Of a stretch of 64,000 nucleotides of DNA, positions 8,588 through 17,977 are shown piece by piece. Every line of letters begins with the position of its first letter. The first letter of the stretch is position 1. The notes under the pieces are model-generated. The model ran no database searches. It saw nothing but the letters and a program-made list of their open reading frames with translations, and was not told the origin of the DNA. The DNA is taken from positions 1 through 64,000 of the forward strand of contig NZ_JACVWV010000002.1 in NCBI RefSeq assembly GCF_014534705.1. The letters run 5' to 3'. This DNA comes from Wolbachia endosymbiont of Pentalonia nigronervosa (GTDB taxonomy: Bacteria > Pseudomonadota > Alphaproteobacteria > Rickettsiales > Anaplasmataceae). The position numbers and the translations under genes are program-made.

Positions 8588-9046
8588 ATGTTTCATAAGT
8601 ATCAAGAACAAGGCATTTTTTTTTGTGCACCTCATAAGATATTTCAAACAGTTATTGATGTTGAAAAGTATCCAGATTTCGTTCCTTGGTGTAAAGCAGT
8701 TTATATAAAAGAAAAAGCCAATTATCAAATGATTGTTGATCTACTAGCAGTTTTTTATGGGATCAAAGGGAAGTACACATCGGAAGTAACAGCTACACCT
8801 CCTGATGAAACAAATGAAGGATGGATAAGAGTGGAATCATCGAATGGAATATTTAAGCATTTGTATAATGAGTGGCAATTTATTCCTATCGATGAAAAGC
8901 AAACTATGGTAAAATTTTATATAGAATTTAAGTTTAAATCTAGTGCATTTTCAATGTTATTAAATTCAGTATATAAACATACACAAAGTAAGATAATTAC
9001 CGCATTTAAGAACAGAGCTGAGCAAGAAAAAGTTATCTTGACTTGA
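8588..9046 (+). CDS. RatA/Coq10-type START-domain protein
   Basis: A 152-residue START-like domain of the RatA/COQ10 family. Family marks are APHKIFQTVIDVEKYPDFVPWCKAV at the N-terminus and LYNEWQFIP..... VKFYIEFKFKS.....LLNSVY further on. In other bacteria the family is described either as a ubiquinone-binding Coq10 homologue or as a ribosome association inhibitor; the sequence does not decide. I start at the ATG at 8588, preceded by AAAGG. The longer open frame from 8474 reads through the 6S RNA and adds 38 residues with no family match. Confidence 0.85.
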   Translation: MFHKYQEQGIFFCAPHKIFQTVIDVEKYPDFVPWCKAVYIKEKANYQMIVDLLAVFYGIKGKYTSEVTATPPDETNEGWIRVESSNGIFKHLYNEWQFIPIDEKQTMVKFYIEFKFKSSAFSMLLNSVYKHTQSKIITAFKNRAEQEKVILT

Positions 9047-9096
9047 TACTGATTCAAGTACATAATACTATTAATTGAATTAAGTATTTATATTCC

Positions 9097-9759
9097 ATGA
9101 TTTTGCGGTTATTTTTCTTGTTACTCTTTGTGAGTATAGGTTCATATGCTGCTGCTGACCAAAAGGAAGCTGAAGAAAAAGAATTACTATCACTATTGCC
9201 TGATGACAAGTTTTTAGGTGATGTGAAAGCACCAATTCTCATGATAGAGTATGCTTCATTAACTTGCTATCATTGCTCCCTCTTTCATAAGGATGTGTTA
9301 CCTCAAATTAAAAAGAAGTATATAGATACAGGTAAAGTATTATACGTGTTTAGGCATTTTCCTTTGGATTATCGAGCACTAAAAGCTGCAACTTTAAGTT
9401 ACTGCTATACACAACAAGAAGATTATTTTAATTTCAACAAAGCTGTTTTTAACTCAATAGATTCATGGAACTACTCCGATGCAGGTGATTTGACTTTATT
9501 GCAAAAAGTTGCTGCGCTAAGTAACTTAAAGCAAGATGTGTTCAAGCAATGTATTGATGACAAAGAGGTAATGGATAAGATAGTCAATAATAAATTACTA
9601 GCAGTTAATAAGCTTGGTGTCACAGCTAGCCCAATATTTTTCATTAAGCTTAACAACAATAAGCAATGCATGGAGCCTGATGAATGTAAACATGAAGGAT
9701 ATAAGAAACTCAAGTATTTTGCTGATATAATAGATCAGTTATATAAAAAAGTTACGTAA
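9097..9759 (+). CDS. dsbA: DsbA-family thiol oxidoreductase
   Basis: An exported thioredoxin-fold protein of 220 residues that makes or isomerises disulfides in the periplasm. It has a signal peptide (residues 1-20, ending SIGSYAAA), the active site C57-Y-H-C60 after APILMIEYASLT, and the cis-proline loop VTASPIFF. The CYHC dipeptide differs from the CPHC of E. coli DsbA. Wolbachia carries more than one DsbA paralogue and the others are not in this window. It may help fold surface and T4SS proteins (inference). Confidence 0.9.
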   Translation: MILRLFFLLLFVSIGSYAAADQKEAEEKELLSLLPDDKFLGDVKAPILMIEYASLTCYHCSLFHKDVLPQIKKKYIDTGKVLYVFRHFPLDYRALKAATLSYCYTQQEDYFNFNKAVFNSIDSWNYSDAGDLTLLQKVAALSNLKQDVFKQCIDDKEVMDKIVNNKLLAVNKLGVTASPIFFIKLNNNKQCMEPDECKHEGYKKLKYFADIIDQLYKKVT

Positions 9760-9904
9760 ATTCATTTTACCGCAAGTTTTTATCCCACTAAAATCAAAAG
9801 AATATAGAAGGTAAGGGATTTTTATGCCAATATTTTCACAAAATTCATTGTTTTTTTAATGCATGATCACAGAGATGTCGTGCACCTAAAGCATAATAAA
9901 AAAA

Positions 9905-9933
9905 TTGACTTAATGAAGTAAAGTAATTAATAT
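9905..9933 (+). promoter_or_regulatory. probable promoter of rpmE-nadK
   Basis: TTGACT at 9905-9910, a 17-base spacer and TAATAT at 9928-9933, about 30 bases before the rpmE start. This is a plausible sigma-70 promoter in an AT-rich gap; other hexamer pairs are possible. Confidence 0.45.
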
Positions 9934-9962
9934 ACTAATTGGTCAAAGATTAATGAGCAACA

Positions 9963-10178
9963 ATGGAAAGTATTGATTATCACAAAATTATTATAACTAT
10001 GACAAATGGTGAAGAGTTTGAAACTCGTTCTACTTATGGGAAAGAAGGTGATAAGATAAAACTTGATAGAGACCCTCACACTCATCCTGCATGGACTGGA
10101 AGTTTAACAAGTGGGTCAACAAGCGCAGATAGCAATCTTGCTAAATTTAATAACAAATACAAAGATCTTTTCTCTTAG
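9963..10178 (+). CDS. rpmE: 50S ribosomal protein L31
   Basis: A 71-residue bL31. The N-terminal [21 protein letters not shown] and HPAWTGS stretches are the family core, followed by a basic C-terminus ([10 protein letters not shown]). It has no cysteine at all, so it is the zinc-free form. It is followed 6 bases later by nadK. Confidence 0.93.
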   Translation: MESIDYHKIIITMTNGEEFETRSTYGKEGDKIKLDRDPHTHPAWTGSLTSGSTSADSNLAKFNNKYKDLFS

Positions 10179-10184
10179 AAGGTC

Positions 10185-10961
10185 ATGTGCAGAATAGGTT
10201 ATGTAGCTTCTGAGTCATCAAGGTCACAGGAGGTATCTAAGCTATTACAGAAGTATAATTTTATTGATATTGCAAAGGAAGATAAACCTGATATCGACAT
10301 ACTTGTAGTAATTGGTGGTGATGGTTTTATGCTACGTACTTTGCATAACTACATTATAGAAAATAAAAATATACATGTATATGGGATAAACACCGGTAAT
10401 GTCGGGTTTTTGATGAACAATTTGAATGAAGATCTAATTGACCATATAAAATGTGCTATTCCTACTAAATTAACCCTGCTAAAAATGGAAGCTACAGATA
10501 TAAATAACAAAAAACACTACCATACGGCAGTAAATGAAGTATATGTTTTTAGAAGAACCAATCAAATAGTTGAGATGAGTGTGACAATTAATGACAGGTT
10601 AAAAATAGAAAAGCTAAGAGGAGATGGAATAATATTATCTACCCCTACAGGTAGCACTGCATATAATCTTTCTGCCAGTGGTCCAATTTTACCATTAAAC
10701 TCAAATCTACTTGCATTAACGCCTATAAATAGCTATTACCCAAGACACTGGAATGGAGCCTTAATATCAAATGATAAGGTGATACAGCTCAATATTGATA
10801 ATGCGCAAAATCGTCCAGTAATTGTGGTATCAGACTATAGGGAACTTCATGATATATCTCAAGTAAAAATACAAAAGGATCATAAAAATACAATAACCTT
10901 GTTTTTTAACAAAGATTATTCGCTAGATGAAAGAATATTTGATACGCAGTTCCTATATTAA
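10185..10961 (+). CDS. nadK: NAD kinase
   Basis: NadK makes NADP from NAD. The 258-residue protein has the GGDG motif (VVIGGDGFMLRTLH, about residues 42-55), NTGNVGFL, and the second signature GDGIILSTPTGSTAYNLSASGP. Its length is normal for alphaproteobacteria. It starts 6 bases after rpmE, which suggests co-transcription. The next gene is convergent. Confidence 0.94.
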   Translation: MCRIGYVASESSRSQEVSKLLQKYNFIDIAKEDKPDIDILVVIGGDGFMLRTLHNYIIENKNIHVYGINTGNVGFLMNNLNEDLIDHIKCAIPTKLTLLKMEATDINNKKHYHTAVNEVYVFRRTNQIVEMSVTINDRLKIEKLRGDGIILSTPTGSTAYNLSASGPILPLNSNLLALTPINSYYPRHWNGALISNDKVIQLNIDNAQNRPVIVVSDYRELHDISQVKIQKDHKNTITLFFNKDYSLDERIFDTQFLY

Positions 10962-11060
10962 ACTTCAAGCCTCTTTTTAAGATAAAGTGTTATGGTGGGG
11001 CGTTGGTACTTCCATAAAATAAGTTATAAAATGGCTCATCTCCAGCCGGCCGTACTGATT

Positions 11061-12347
11061 TTATTTTCCAAGCTTCACCAGTAATTTATGATATAAAAAT
11101 AAATAAATTGGTATACCACTAACAGTAAATAAACTTGCTATCAATAAAGTCTTGATAGGAGTTTCAAATACTATCCAACAGCAAAAGATTGTAGCTATTA
11201 CTCCAATTAGAAGCTTATAGCAGCTTTTTTCTTGTATAAAGAACTTCAGGAAAGCAAGGATACACGCCAAATAAACGAACAAAAATGAAATTACAGAGAA
11301 ATCAATAATTGATGTTATTTGTTTAGCAAAATTGTCACTTGATGTAAAAATAAGTAAGATTGAAGTGCCAAGTGAGCTGATTACTATTCCCCAAAAAGGA
11401 GAGTCGTATCTATTTTTTTTAGTAAAAAATTGCGGCATGAGTTTATTTTCTGCAAGACCTAGAGCAACTTGTCCACTAGCTAAAACCCATGCATTTAAAC
11501 TGCCAACACAAACAATAAATGCAATAACAGAAATAATCAGGTGCCAATTACCTGGAAACATAATTTTTATTGCATCAACATATGGTGCTTTTGAGTTAGC
11601 TAGTTCATCGCCATTTATTAATCCCATAATTGCGAAGCTATTGATTAAATATATAATAGCAACACAGATTGTACCAAATACTATAGCTCTAGGGATTGTC
11701 TTAGCCGGATTATTTACTGATCCAGCAGGGGCTGTTGCTGATTCGAGCCCAATAAAACACCACATAGTAAGAAGCGTGGAACGAGCGAGAATCTGAGAGA
11801 TTGTAAGACTCGATATTTCGCTGCTTACAATAAAATTATCTCTATCAAAATGAAATAAAGCAATTATTGGAATTGAAAACAATGCTGTAATTTTAATAAT
11901 CATTAATACAAATTCAACAGATCCAGCAGCAGTAACTCCCCTTAAATTTATTAATGTAATAATTACAAATAGTAATAATTCTAAAAGTAACCGTAGATTT
12001 GAAATATCACCGTAGAAAAGTGGAGTAAGATAGCCAACACTTGCAACCACTACAGCTGTTGAGCTAACCCATGAGATCACCCAATATGTCCAACCAACAA
12101 AAAATGCTGCTGTAGGGCCAAAAGCGTGCTTAACATAGATGTGGGGACCTCCTGTCTCGGGAAATTTTGCACAAAGTAAAGCGAAAACTAAAGCAAGAGA
12201 TATAGCACCTAAACCTGATATCACCCAACTTATGAAGCTATAAGTACCATATGGAGCAAGGCTAATCGGTAGCATAAAAATTCCAGAGCCAATTTGGCTG
12301 CTGATGACTAATGCAAAAATTGCTAAAAAACCTATCTTATTTGCCAC
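11061..12347 (-). CDS. APC-superfamily amino acid permease
   Basis: A 428-residue integral membrane protein with about twelve segments. The first segment contains GSGIFMLP, the substrate-binding glycine motif of the amino acid-polyamine-cation superfamily, and FPETGGPHIYVKHAFG follows segment 2. Overall layout is like arginine/agmatine or basic amino acid antiporters (AdiC/PotE group), but the substrate cannot be set from sequence. An import role fits a host-dependent bacterium that lacks most amino acid pathways. Confidence 0.87.
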   Translation of the reverse strand: MANKIGFLAIFALVISSQIGSGIFMLPISLAPYGTYSFISWVISGLGAISLALVFALLCAKFPETGGPHIYVKHAFGPTAAFFVGWTYWVISWVSSTAVVVASVGYLTPLFYGDISNLRLLLELLLFVIITLINLRGVTAAGSVEFVLMIIKITALFSIPIIALFHFDRDNFIVSSEISSLTISQILARSTLLTMWCFIGLESATAPAGSVNNPAKTIPRAIVFGTICVAIIYLINSFAIMGLINGDELANSKAPYVDAIKIMFPGNWHLIISVIAFIVCVGSLNAWVLASGQVALGLAENKLMPQFFTKKNRYDSPFWGIVISSLGTSILLIFTSSDNFAKQITSIIDFSVISFLFVYLACILAFLKFFIQEKSCYKLLIGVIATIFCCWIVFETPIKTLLIASLFTVSGIPIYLFLYHKLLVKLGK

Positions 12348-12403
12348 AATACTTTTTGATTTTATAAAGTAAGTTAATAATATAACTTAAATTAGAAGAT
12401 TTC

Positions 12404-12445
12404 AATAGATCTATTTTGAAATTCGATTTTGATGGCAATTTTATT
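12404..12445 (+). repeat. decayed end of a palindromic element
   Basis: About 42 bases (beginning AATAGATCTATTTTGAAATT and including ATGGCAATTTT) align with the complement of the 3' end of the palindromic element in folC and dnaE at roughly 80 percent. It is non-coding and truncated, just before an IS relic. Confidence 0.5.
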
Positions 12446-12469
12446 ACTTTATCTTCATTTGTTTTCACT

Positions 12470-12590
12470 ATAAGTTCTCTTGTTTTATGTAATAAATTTA
12501 AGAGAAGTGATACCCTATTTTTTCCTTTCCTTCATTAACTTTCCCCTCTCTTTTCCTTAACTTAACGCGTATGGTTTACTTAACACTCCC
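12470..12590 (-). mobile_element. relic left end of the IS4-type element
   Basis: The 38 bases at 12553-12590 match the terminal inverted repeat of the IS at 62167-63615 with one difference in the outer 37 (TTACTTAA for TTATTTAA). The preceding 80 bases also resemble the region upstream of that transposase, including a TAAGTTCTCT hairpin arm and the ATACCCTATT/ATACCTTATT block. No transposase remains. The outer bases supply the last codons and stop of the neighbouring monooxygenase-like gene. Confidence 0.75.
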
Positions 12591-13578
12591 TATTTATTGC
12601 CTGCTGAATTAATGTAACAATTACTTTTTTTACTGGTTTTTCTTCGTCAACCATACCAACACTCTGACCTGCCATAAGAGACCCTGTTTCAATATCTCCT
12701 TCAATTACTGCTCTTCTTAGAGCTCCAGCCCAGAATTTTTCTATTTCAAGCTGTCCATCTGCTTTTGATATCTTATTAAGTTGATATTCATTTATAACTT
12801 CCTTTTGACGCTTAATAAAATCGTCACTTGCCTTATTTGCTATAGCTCGCACTGGAATTACAGGAAAATCATGACTTATTTGTACAGAAGGAATTGCATC
12901 ACGTGCGCTGGATTTGATAAATGCTTCTTTAAAATTTTTATGAGCTATAGATTCATTAGTGCAAACAAATAATGTGCCTACTTGACAACCACTTGCTCCC
13001 ATTTCAAGATAATTAACTATCATTTCACCTCTTCCGATTCCACCTGCTACAAAAATAGGCACTTGTTCATCTTTAAAATCAGGTAATATCTCTTGTGCAA
13101 GAACAGAAGTACTCACTGGACCTATATGCCCCCCAGCTTCCATACCTTCTATTATTAATGCATCCACCCCCATTTTTACTAGCCTTTTTGCAAGACTTAA
13201 TGTGGAAGCAAAACACAGGATTTTTATCCCTGCATTTTTGATTTTCTCGATACTAGATTTTTTTGGTAACCCACCGGCAAGTATTATATGACTAACCCTT
13301 GTTTCGATGCACACTTCTATTAGCTCATTCAACTGCGGATGCATGGTAATCAGATTTACACCAAATGGCTTATTAGTTAAATTTTGTGTGCCTATGATTT
13401 CTTTTTTTAATAAATCTGGAGACATAGCACCACATGCAATTATGCCAAAACCACCAGCATTTGAGATGGCTGACACCAGATTTCTTTCTGAAACCCAACT
13501 CATAGCACCACCCATTATCGCAAACTTACTACCGAGAAAGTCAGTTCCTTTCTTCCATAAGCCATTCAATTTTTCCAT
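12580..13578 (-). CDS. nitronate monooxygenase / FabK-like flavoprotein
   Basis: A 332-residue FMN TIM-barrel protein of the 2-nitropropane dioxygenase/enoyl-ACP reductase II family. Marks are PIM-like AIMGGAMSWVSERNLVSAISNAGGFG at the N-terminus, ALIIEGMEAGGHIG and FVAGGIGRGEM. Either nitronate oxidation or enoyl reduction is possible; FabK-like use in fatty acid synthesis is an inference. The last residues (REC) and the TAA come from an IS terminal repeat that abuts the gene, so the native C-terminus has probably been replaced or slightly shortened. It begins 5 bases after the cytochrome b561 stop, suggesting an operon. Confidence 0.82.
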   Translation of the reverse strand: MEKLNGLWKKGTDFLGSKFAIMGGAMSWVSERNLVSAISNAGGFGIIACGAMSPDLLKKEIIGTQNLTNKPFGVNLITMHPQLNELIEVCIETRVSHIILAGGLPKKSSIEKIKNAGIKILCFASTLSLAKRLVKMGVDALIIEGMEAGGHIGPVSTSVLAQEILPDFKDEQVPIFVAGGIGRGEMIVNYLEMGASGCQVGTLFVCTNESIAHKNFKEAFIKSSARDAIPSVQISHDFPVIPVRAIANKASDDFIKRQKEVINEYQLNKISKADGQLEIEKFWAGALRRAVIEGDIETGSLMAGQSVGMVDEEKPVKKVIVTLIQQAINREC

Positions 13579-13583
13579 ATGAT

Positions 13584-14105
13584 CTATATAATACGCTTCA
13601 GAATATTTTGCTTATCTATAAGTACATGCTTTAAAGCACCAGCTATATGTAAAATTATAAAAAGTATTATAAAGTATGCAAGCGTTGAGTGTAACTCATT
13701 AGCCGCATTAGCTAACTCTCTGTTTTCATTAACGAGCAAAGGAATATGAAAAAAGTACTTGATTGCTTTACCGGAAGCTGAAGACATAACATAACCAGAT
13801 AGTGGCATTAACAGCATCAAAAAGTATAAACCTAAATGTACCATTTTGCTTGCATTAACTGTAAGTGGTGAAAAGTTTACAGGAAATGGTGGAACATAAG
13901 TAAAAACGCGAAAAAATATACGTATTATAATCAGTCCTAAAATAGTAATTCCACAAGCTTTGTGGATAGCATAGATGCTAAATTTAATTTCATTACTAAA
14001 AGGTAAACTTGTCATATAGAACCCTGAACAAAGCATACCTATGATAAAAATTGCCATTAACCAATGTATAATTCTTAAACCTAAACTATATTTATCTTGC
14101 ACCAT
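13584..14105 (-). CDS. cybB: cytochrome b561
   Basis: A 173-residue membrane di-haem cytochrome with four helices, in the bacterial b561 family that passes electrons between quinones and periplasmic partners. The RIIHWLMAIFIIGML segment, YAIHKACGITIL, a third helix with HLGLYFLMLLMPLSGYVM, and [23 protein letters not shown] provide the expected histidine haem ligands. It is the first gene of a likely pair with the flavoprotein downstream. Confidence 0.9.
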   Translation of the reverse strand: MVQDKYSLGLRIIHWLMAIFIIGMLCSGFYMTSLPFSNEIKFSIYAIHKACGITILGLIIIRIFFRVFTYVPPFPVNFSPLTVNASKMVHLGLYFLMLLMPLSGYVMSSASGKAIKYFFHIPLLVNENRELANAANELHSTLAYFIILFIILHIAGALKHVLIDKQNILKRII

Positions 14106-14296
14106 AATTAATTTTCCAAAGATAGCATAACAGATCTATATAACAAAAAAATTATTTTTCAATGAAATTCTTATGTCATAATAAATCTAATTTCTATTAT
14201 TATAAATTAAATCAGATCACTTATCTTAAAAAGACTATAGCACACTTTACTTTACTACTTATTTAATATATCATATTAAATATTTAATAATACATC

Positions 14297-15805
14297 ATGA
14301 TAGCAAACATAAACACTGTGGCACTTCAGGGAATCAATACAGTCAATGTTAATGCACAAATTCACATGGCAAATGGGTTACCAGCTTTTAACATTGTAGG
14401 GTTACCAGACAAAACCGTTGCAGAATCTAAAGAACGTGTCAGGGCTGCATTAAATTCCATTAACCTTCTATTGCCTCCAAAAAGGATTACAGTTAATCTC
14501 TCACCCGCGGATTTGTTGAAGGAAGGCAGTCATTATGATTTAGCTATAGCCATAGGGTTGCTTGTTGTCATGGATATTATAGCAGTTGAAAAGGTCTGCC
14601 AATATATTATTATGGGCGAGCTTGCTCTTGATGGAAGAGTGATACCAATTTCAGGAGTATTACCAGCAACAATTCATGCTCAGCGAGAGGAAAAGGGGTT
14701 AATTTGCCCAAGAGAAAACGGTATAGAGACTGCCTGGATAAAGGGTGTCTCAATTCTTGCGATAGAGAAATTAACTGACATTATAAAACACTTTAAAGGT
14801 GAGCAATTAATTCAACCGATAATTTTTAATTACAATGACTCACCTAAAGAAAAAAGATCAACTTACGACATGAAAGATATAAAAGGTCAAGTTGTTGCAA
14901 AAAGAGCAGCTGAAATTGCAGCAGCGGGAGGCCACAATATGCTTCTTGTTGGCCCTCCAGGCACAGGAAAATCAATGTTGGCTAAACGTTTTATGGGGAT
15001 TTTACCTGATTTAAGTGAATCGGAGATGATAGGTGTTAGTATTATTTCTAGTGTTACAAGGGCTGATAACAGAATGTTTAAGATAGTTCGTCCTTTTCGT
15101 GAACCTCATCACTCATGTTCCATGCCGGCAATGATAGGAGGTGGAAAAAGTGTAAAACCTGGAGAGGTTACCATGGCACACAACGGAGTTTTATTTCTTG
15201 ATGAATTGCCTGAATTTCCAAGATCTGTTCTTGACTCTTTACGTCAGCCACTTGAGGATAAACAAGTTACCATTGCTAGAGCAAATGCTCATGTTACTTA
15301 CCCAGCCAATTTTCAACTTATAGCTGCTATGAATCCATGTAGATGTGGCCATTTAGGTGATGCAAGTAGGTCATGTCACAAAGCTCCAAGGTGCGGTACA
15401 GATTATAGAAATAAAATATCAGGACCACTACTTGATAGAATAGACATATGTGTTGAGATGCCAAGAGTCAGTATATTTTCTCCTGAAATTTCTGCAGAAG
15501 GAGAAAGTACTGAAAGCATAAGACAAAGGGTAATAGCAGCAAGAAAAATTCAAACTGAGCGTTATAATAGCTCTAACGTACATTGTAATGCAGAAATAGA
15601 TGGTGAGGTGTTTAATAAATTTGCTCAACCTGACCAAGCTGGACTGGAGCTTTTAAAGTATGTTTTAAAAGAACACTACATATCCAATAGAGGCTACTCA
15701 CGGGTATTAAAGGTTGCAAGAACTATTGCAGATCTTGCAAAAAGTGAACAAGTAAAGAGAGAACACATTGCCGAAGCACTGAATTATAGAATCAGATCAT
15801 ATTAA
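14297..15805 (+). CDS. comM: ComM/YifB-family Mg-chelatase-like AAA+ ATPase
   Basis: A 502-residue protein: an N-terminal ChlI-type domain (VNVNAQIHMANGLPAFNIVGLPD), an AAA+ domain with Walker A GPPGTGKS at residues 219-226 and Walker B FLDELPEF, and a C-terminal helical domain with NRGYSRVLKVARTIADL. Known ComM is a hexameric helicase that promotes branch migration during natural transformation; in Wolbachia the role is probably general recombination. Length is normal. The 190 bases upstream are AT-rich with no clear gene. Confidence 0.93.
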   Translation: MIANINTVALQGINTVNVNAQIHMANGLPAFNIVGLPDKTVAESKERVRAALNSINLLLPPKRITVNLSPADLLKEGSHYDLAIAIGLLVVMDIIAVEKVCQYIIMGELALDGRVIPISGVLPATIHAQREEKGLICPRENGIETAWIKGVSILAIEKLTDIIKHFKGEQLIQPIIFNYNDSPKEKRSTYDMKDIKGQVVAKRAAEIAAAGGHNMLLVGPPGTGKSMLAKRFMGILPDLSESEMIGVSIISSVTRADNRMFKIVRPFREPHHSCSMPAMIGGGKSVKPGEVTMAHNGVLFLDELPEFPRSVLDSLRQPLEDKQVTIARANAHVTYPANFQLIAAMNPCRCGHLGDASRSCHKAPRCGTDYRNKISGPLLDRIDICVEMPRVSIFSPEISAEGESTESIRQRVIAARKIQTERYNSSNVHCNAEIDGEVFNKFAQPDQAGLELLKYVLKEHYISNRGYSRVLKVARTIADLAKSEQVKREHIAEALNYRIRSY

Positions 15806-15820
15806 AAAAATAGTTAACAT

Positions 15821-15850
15821 TTGACATGTATCTTCTTTTCGCTGTATACT
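15821..15850 (+). promoter_or_regulatory. promoter of the small membrane protein gene
   Basis: TTGACA (15821-15826), 18-base spacer, TATACT (15845-15850). An AGGAG ribosome binding site follows at 15876-15880. The strong signals suggest that the downstream gene is well expressed. Confidence 0.65.
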
Positions 15851-15887
15851 ACCATTAATAAATTTTTGATATTTTAGGAGTAAAATT

Positions 15888-16379
15888 ATGGCAAATACAT
15901 ATGTGGAAAAAATAAAAGAATTTCCTGGCAAGAGTTGGGATTATGTAAAAGATAACAAGGTAAAAACAGCAGTAGGTGTTGGTATTGTGATTGCAGCAGT
16001 ATTATCTGTAGCTGCTTACTGGGCATTTCCAGCTCTTGGAGTAAAAGCTGCAATACTGACTACATCTACTATCGCTGCTATAAGTGGTGGTTTTGCTGCA
16101 GCATTTACGTTTGCAGCAACTAATCCAATAACATTTGGTTTATTAGCAATTGCAGCAGTGACAACAATTGGTGTGCTTGCAGTGAAAAGCTACAATCAAG
16201 CAAGTCAACTTAGTGAAGTGCGCGAATTCACATTCGGTGCATTCCAAAAGGGAGATGATGGTTGCTTATTATGTAGTGATGATAATAAGCCTCTTATTCA
16301 AAATGGTTCAGCGGAAACAGCATTAGCTAACATAGCAGGAGTGATTGGAGTGATACCAAAAGGCCAGGCGAAAGTTTGA
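15888..16379 (+). CDS. small membrane protein, unrecognised
   Basis: A 163-residue protein. A charged N-terminus with KIKEFPGKSWDYVKDNKVK is followed by three hydrophobic alanine-rich stretches (about residues 28-48, 52-78 and 84-99), then a soluble tail of about 60 residues with a CLLC pair. I recognise no family; it looks Wolbachia-specific. It has its own consensus promoter, a good AGGAG site and a strong terminator 30 bases after the stop, so it is a single-gene transcript and probably abundant. Function unknown. Confidence 0.75.
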   Translation: MANTYVEKIKEFPGKSWDYVKDNKVKTAVGVGIVIAAVLSVAAYWAFPALGVKAAILTTSTIAAISGGFAAAFTFAATNPITFGLLAIAAVTTIGVLAVKSYNQASQLSEVREFTFGAFQKGDDGCLLCSDDNKPLIQNGSAETALANIAGVIGVIPKGQAKV

Positions 16380-16410
16380 GTTTCTTAAGAAACTAGCTTG
16401 CAATAAGGTA

Positions 16411-16440
16411 AAAAAGGGGATGTTTTCCCATCCCCTTTTT
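16411..16440. terminator. bidirectional rho-independent terminator
   Basis: A 12-base perfect stem (AAAAAGGGGATG with CATCCCCTTTTT), a 6-base loop, and T runs on both strands. It lies between two convergent genes, the 163-residue membrane protein and pleC, and can serve both. Confidence 0.92.
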
Positions 16441-16466
16441 TAAGCAGATACTTAAAAAAGCTGCTG

Positions 16467-17930
16467 TTAAAAATCCATCGAGTCTTCACACGTTTGTTCT
16501 TCGTAAAAGAAATTTAATGTTATTGTAGTACCCAGCTTTGATTCACTTCTAATGTCAAAAGTACCACCCATTAGTTCCACTAGTTTTTTACTTAGTGGTA
16601 ACCCGATACCTGTTCCTTCATTTCTGTAACCTGAATCTGCCTGACCAAAGACGGACATGACTTTATATATATCTTGTTGCATTATTCCTATTCCATTGTC
16701 GCAAAACTCAATGGTTAGTAAATTTCCTTCTATATTATCCTTAATGACCATTCTTATTAAACCATTCTTTGGAGTGAATTTAATTGCATTTGACAATAGA
16801 TTGATTATGACTTGTTTCATTCTTCTAGGGTCCGCTGTGATTAACAACTGTTTATCAGGCATTTCTTTTTTTAAACTAATTCCTGCCTCCTGTAACTTGG
16901 GCAACAACATGTTGGAACATGAGTCTATTATTCTATTTAGGTTGAATTTCACTTTTTCTATTCTTAGACTACTCGCTTCTGCTTTTGAGAAATCTAATAC
17001 ATCATTAATTAAACTAAGTAAGTGCGTGCCGGCACTATATATGTCATCCGCATATTCTCTACATTGAGCATTATCTATAGAACTTGTATTTTTTATTAGC
17101 TCTGCAAATCCAATAATTGCATTAAGAGGGGTGCGTAATTCATGCGTTACGCTCGCGAAAAATTTTAGCTTGTTTGCACTTTCTTGTTCTAAAGCTTCTT
17201 TTACTTGTTGTAATTCAATGTTAGTTTTGTGTTGCTTAGCCAACACTCGAGTATTGGAGATATTTAAATAATACATTATTAATGTTAAAACTATTAATAA
17301 TAAACTTATGAAGGTTAAAAGTAGATCGTATATTATGATAGAGGAAATATCATATTTTCGGAAAACTTTAAGAAAAAATGACGGTTTAATGCTATTTTCA
17401 TAGAAAATGGGAAAAATAGAAATCAACGTATCTTGTATAGTGTAAGATATTTCTTGATTATTCAATAAGCCATCGATTTCATCGTTAGTCAGTAATTGTT
17501 CATAATGATAATCCTGCGTACCTAAACTGCTGAATATTATTCTACCATTCTGATCATATAATATTAAATCAACACCTTTTATCCCTTTGCCCATTTGCAA
17601 TAATTCAGCACGCAATTTTACTAATTGATTGATATAGTCAAGGTTTCTGTATTTCATGTGCTGTTGTTCTACTAATAGATCATGATACCTTTCCACTAAT
17701 AGGTGCTGGTACTTTTTAATTATGCTATTTTCCAGCGCAATTTTTAAATTTACATTTGCATTGTGATAAGATGAAAGAAAGCTATTTTTTAGCGAATAAT
17801 TACAATATATAACACTTGATAAAAGCACAAAAATTAGTGCGAGCAACATAAGCACTCTCACATGTTTGTTCTTTTTTAGTAAAGAAAATATCAATTTACT
17901 TTGTTTATACATACCCCCCTCATTGTACAA
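16467..17930 (-). CDS. pleC: membrane sensor histidine kinase (PleC-like)
   Basis: A 487-residue histidine kinase. One membrane segment near residues 24-45 and another near 197-222 bracket a periplasmic sensor of about 150 residues. A DHp domain follows with the phospho-accepting H in HELRTPLNAIIGFAEL (about residue 261), then an HATPase with N box NLLSNAIKFTPKNG, G1 DNGIGI and G2 GTGIGLPLSK. There is no receiver domain. PleC is the kinase partner of PleD, which lies two genes away. In Caulobacter the pair sets cell polarity; in Rickettsiales it has been linked to intracellular development. The name rests on context and on the known small kinase set of this group. Confidence 0.85.
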   Translation of the reverse strand: MYNEGGMYKQSKLIFSLLKKNKHVRVLMLLALIFVLLSSVIYCNYSLKNSFLSSYHNANVNLKIALENSIIKKYQHLLVERYHDLLVEQQHMKYRNLDYINQLVKLRAELLQMGKGIKGVDLILYDQNGRIIFSSLGTQDYHYEQLLTNDEIDGLLNNQEISYTIQDTLISIFPIFYENSIKPSFFLKVFRKYDISSIIIYDLLLTFISLLLIVLTLIMYYLNISNTRVLAKQHKTNIELQQVKEALEQESANKLKFFASVTHELRTPLNAIIGFAELIKNTSSIDNAQCREYADDIYSAGTHLLSLINDVLDFSKAEASSLRIEKVKFNLNRIIDSCSNMLLPKLQEAGISLKKEMPDKQLLITADPRRMKQVIINLLSNAIKFTPKNGLIRMVIKDNIEGNLLTIEFCDNGIGIMQQDIYKVMSVFGQADSGYRNEGTGIGLPLSKKLVELMGGTFDIRSESKLGTTITLNFFYEEQTCEDSMDF

Positions 17931-17977
17931 CGGTTACTTTTGTGGTATTGATAATTAAGACTTAATATCATATTTTT

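Noticed and set aside
11332-11796. 154-codon plus-strand frame inside the permease region
   Set aside because: Antisense to conserved membrane segments of the APC permease; codon pattern belongs to the other strand.
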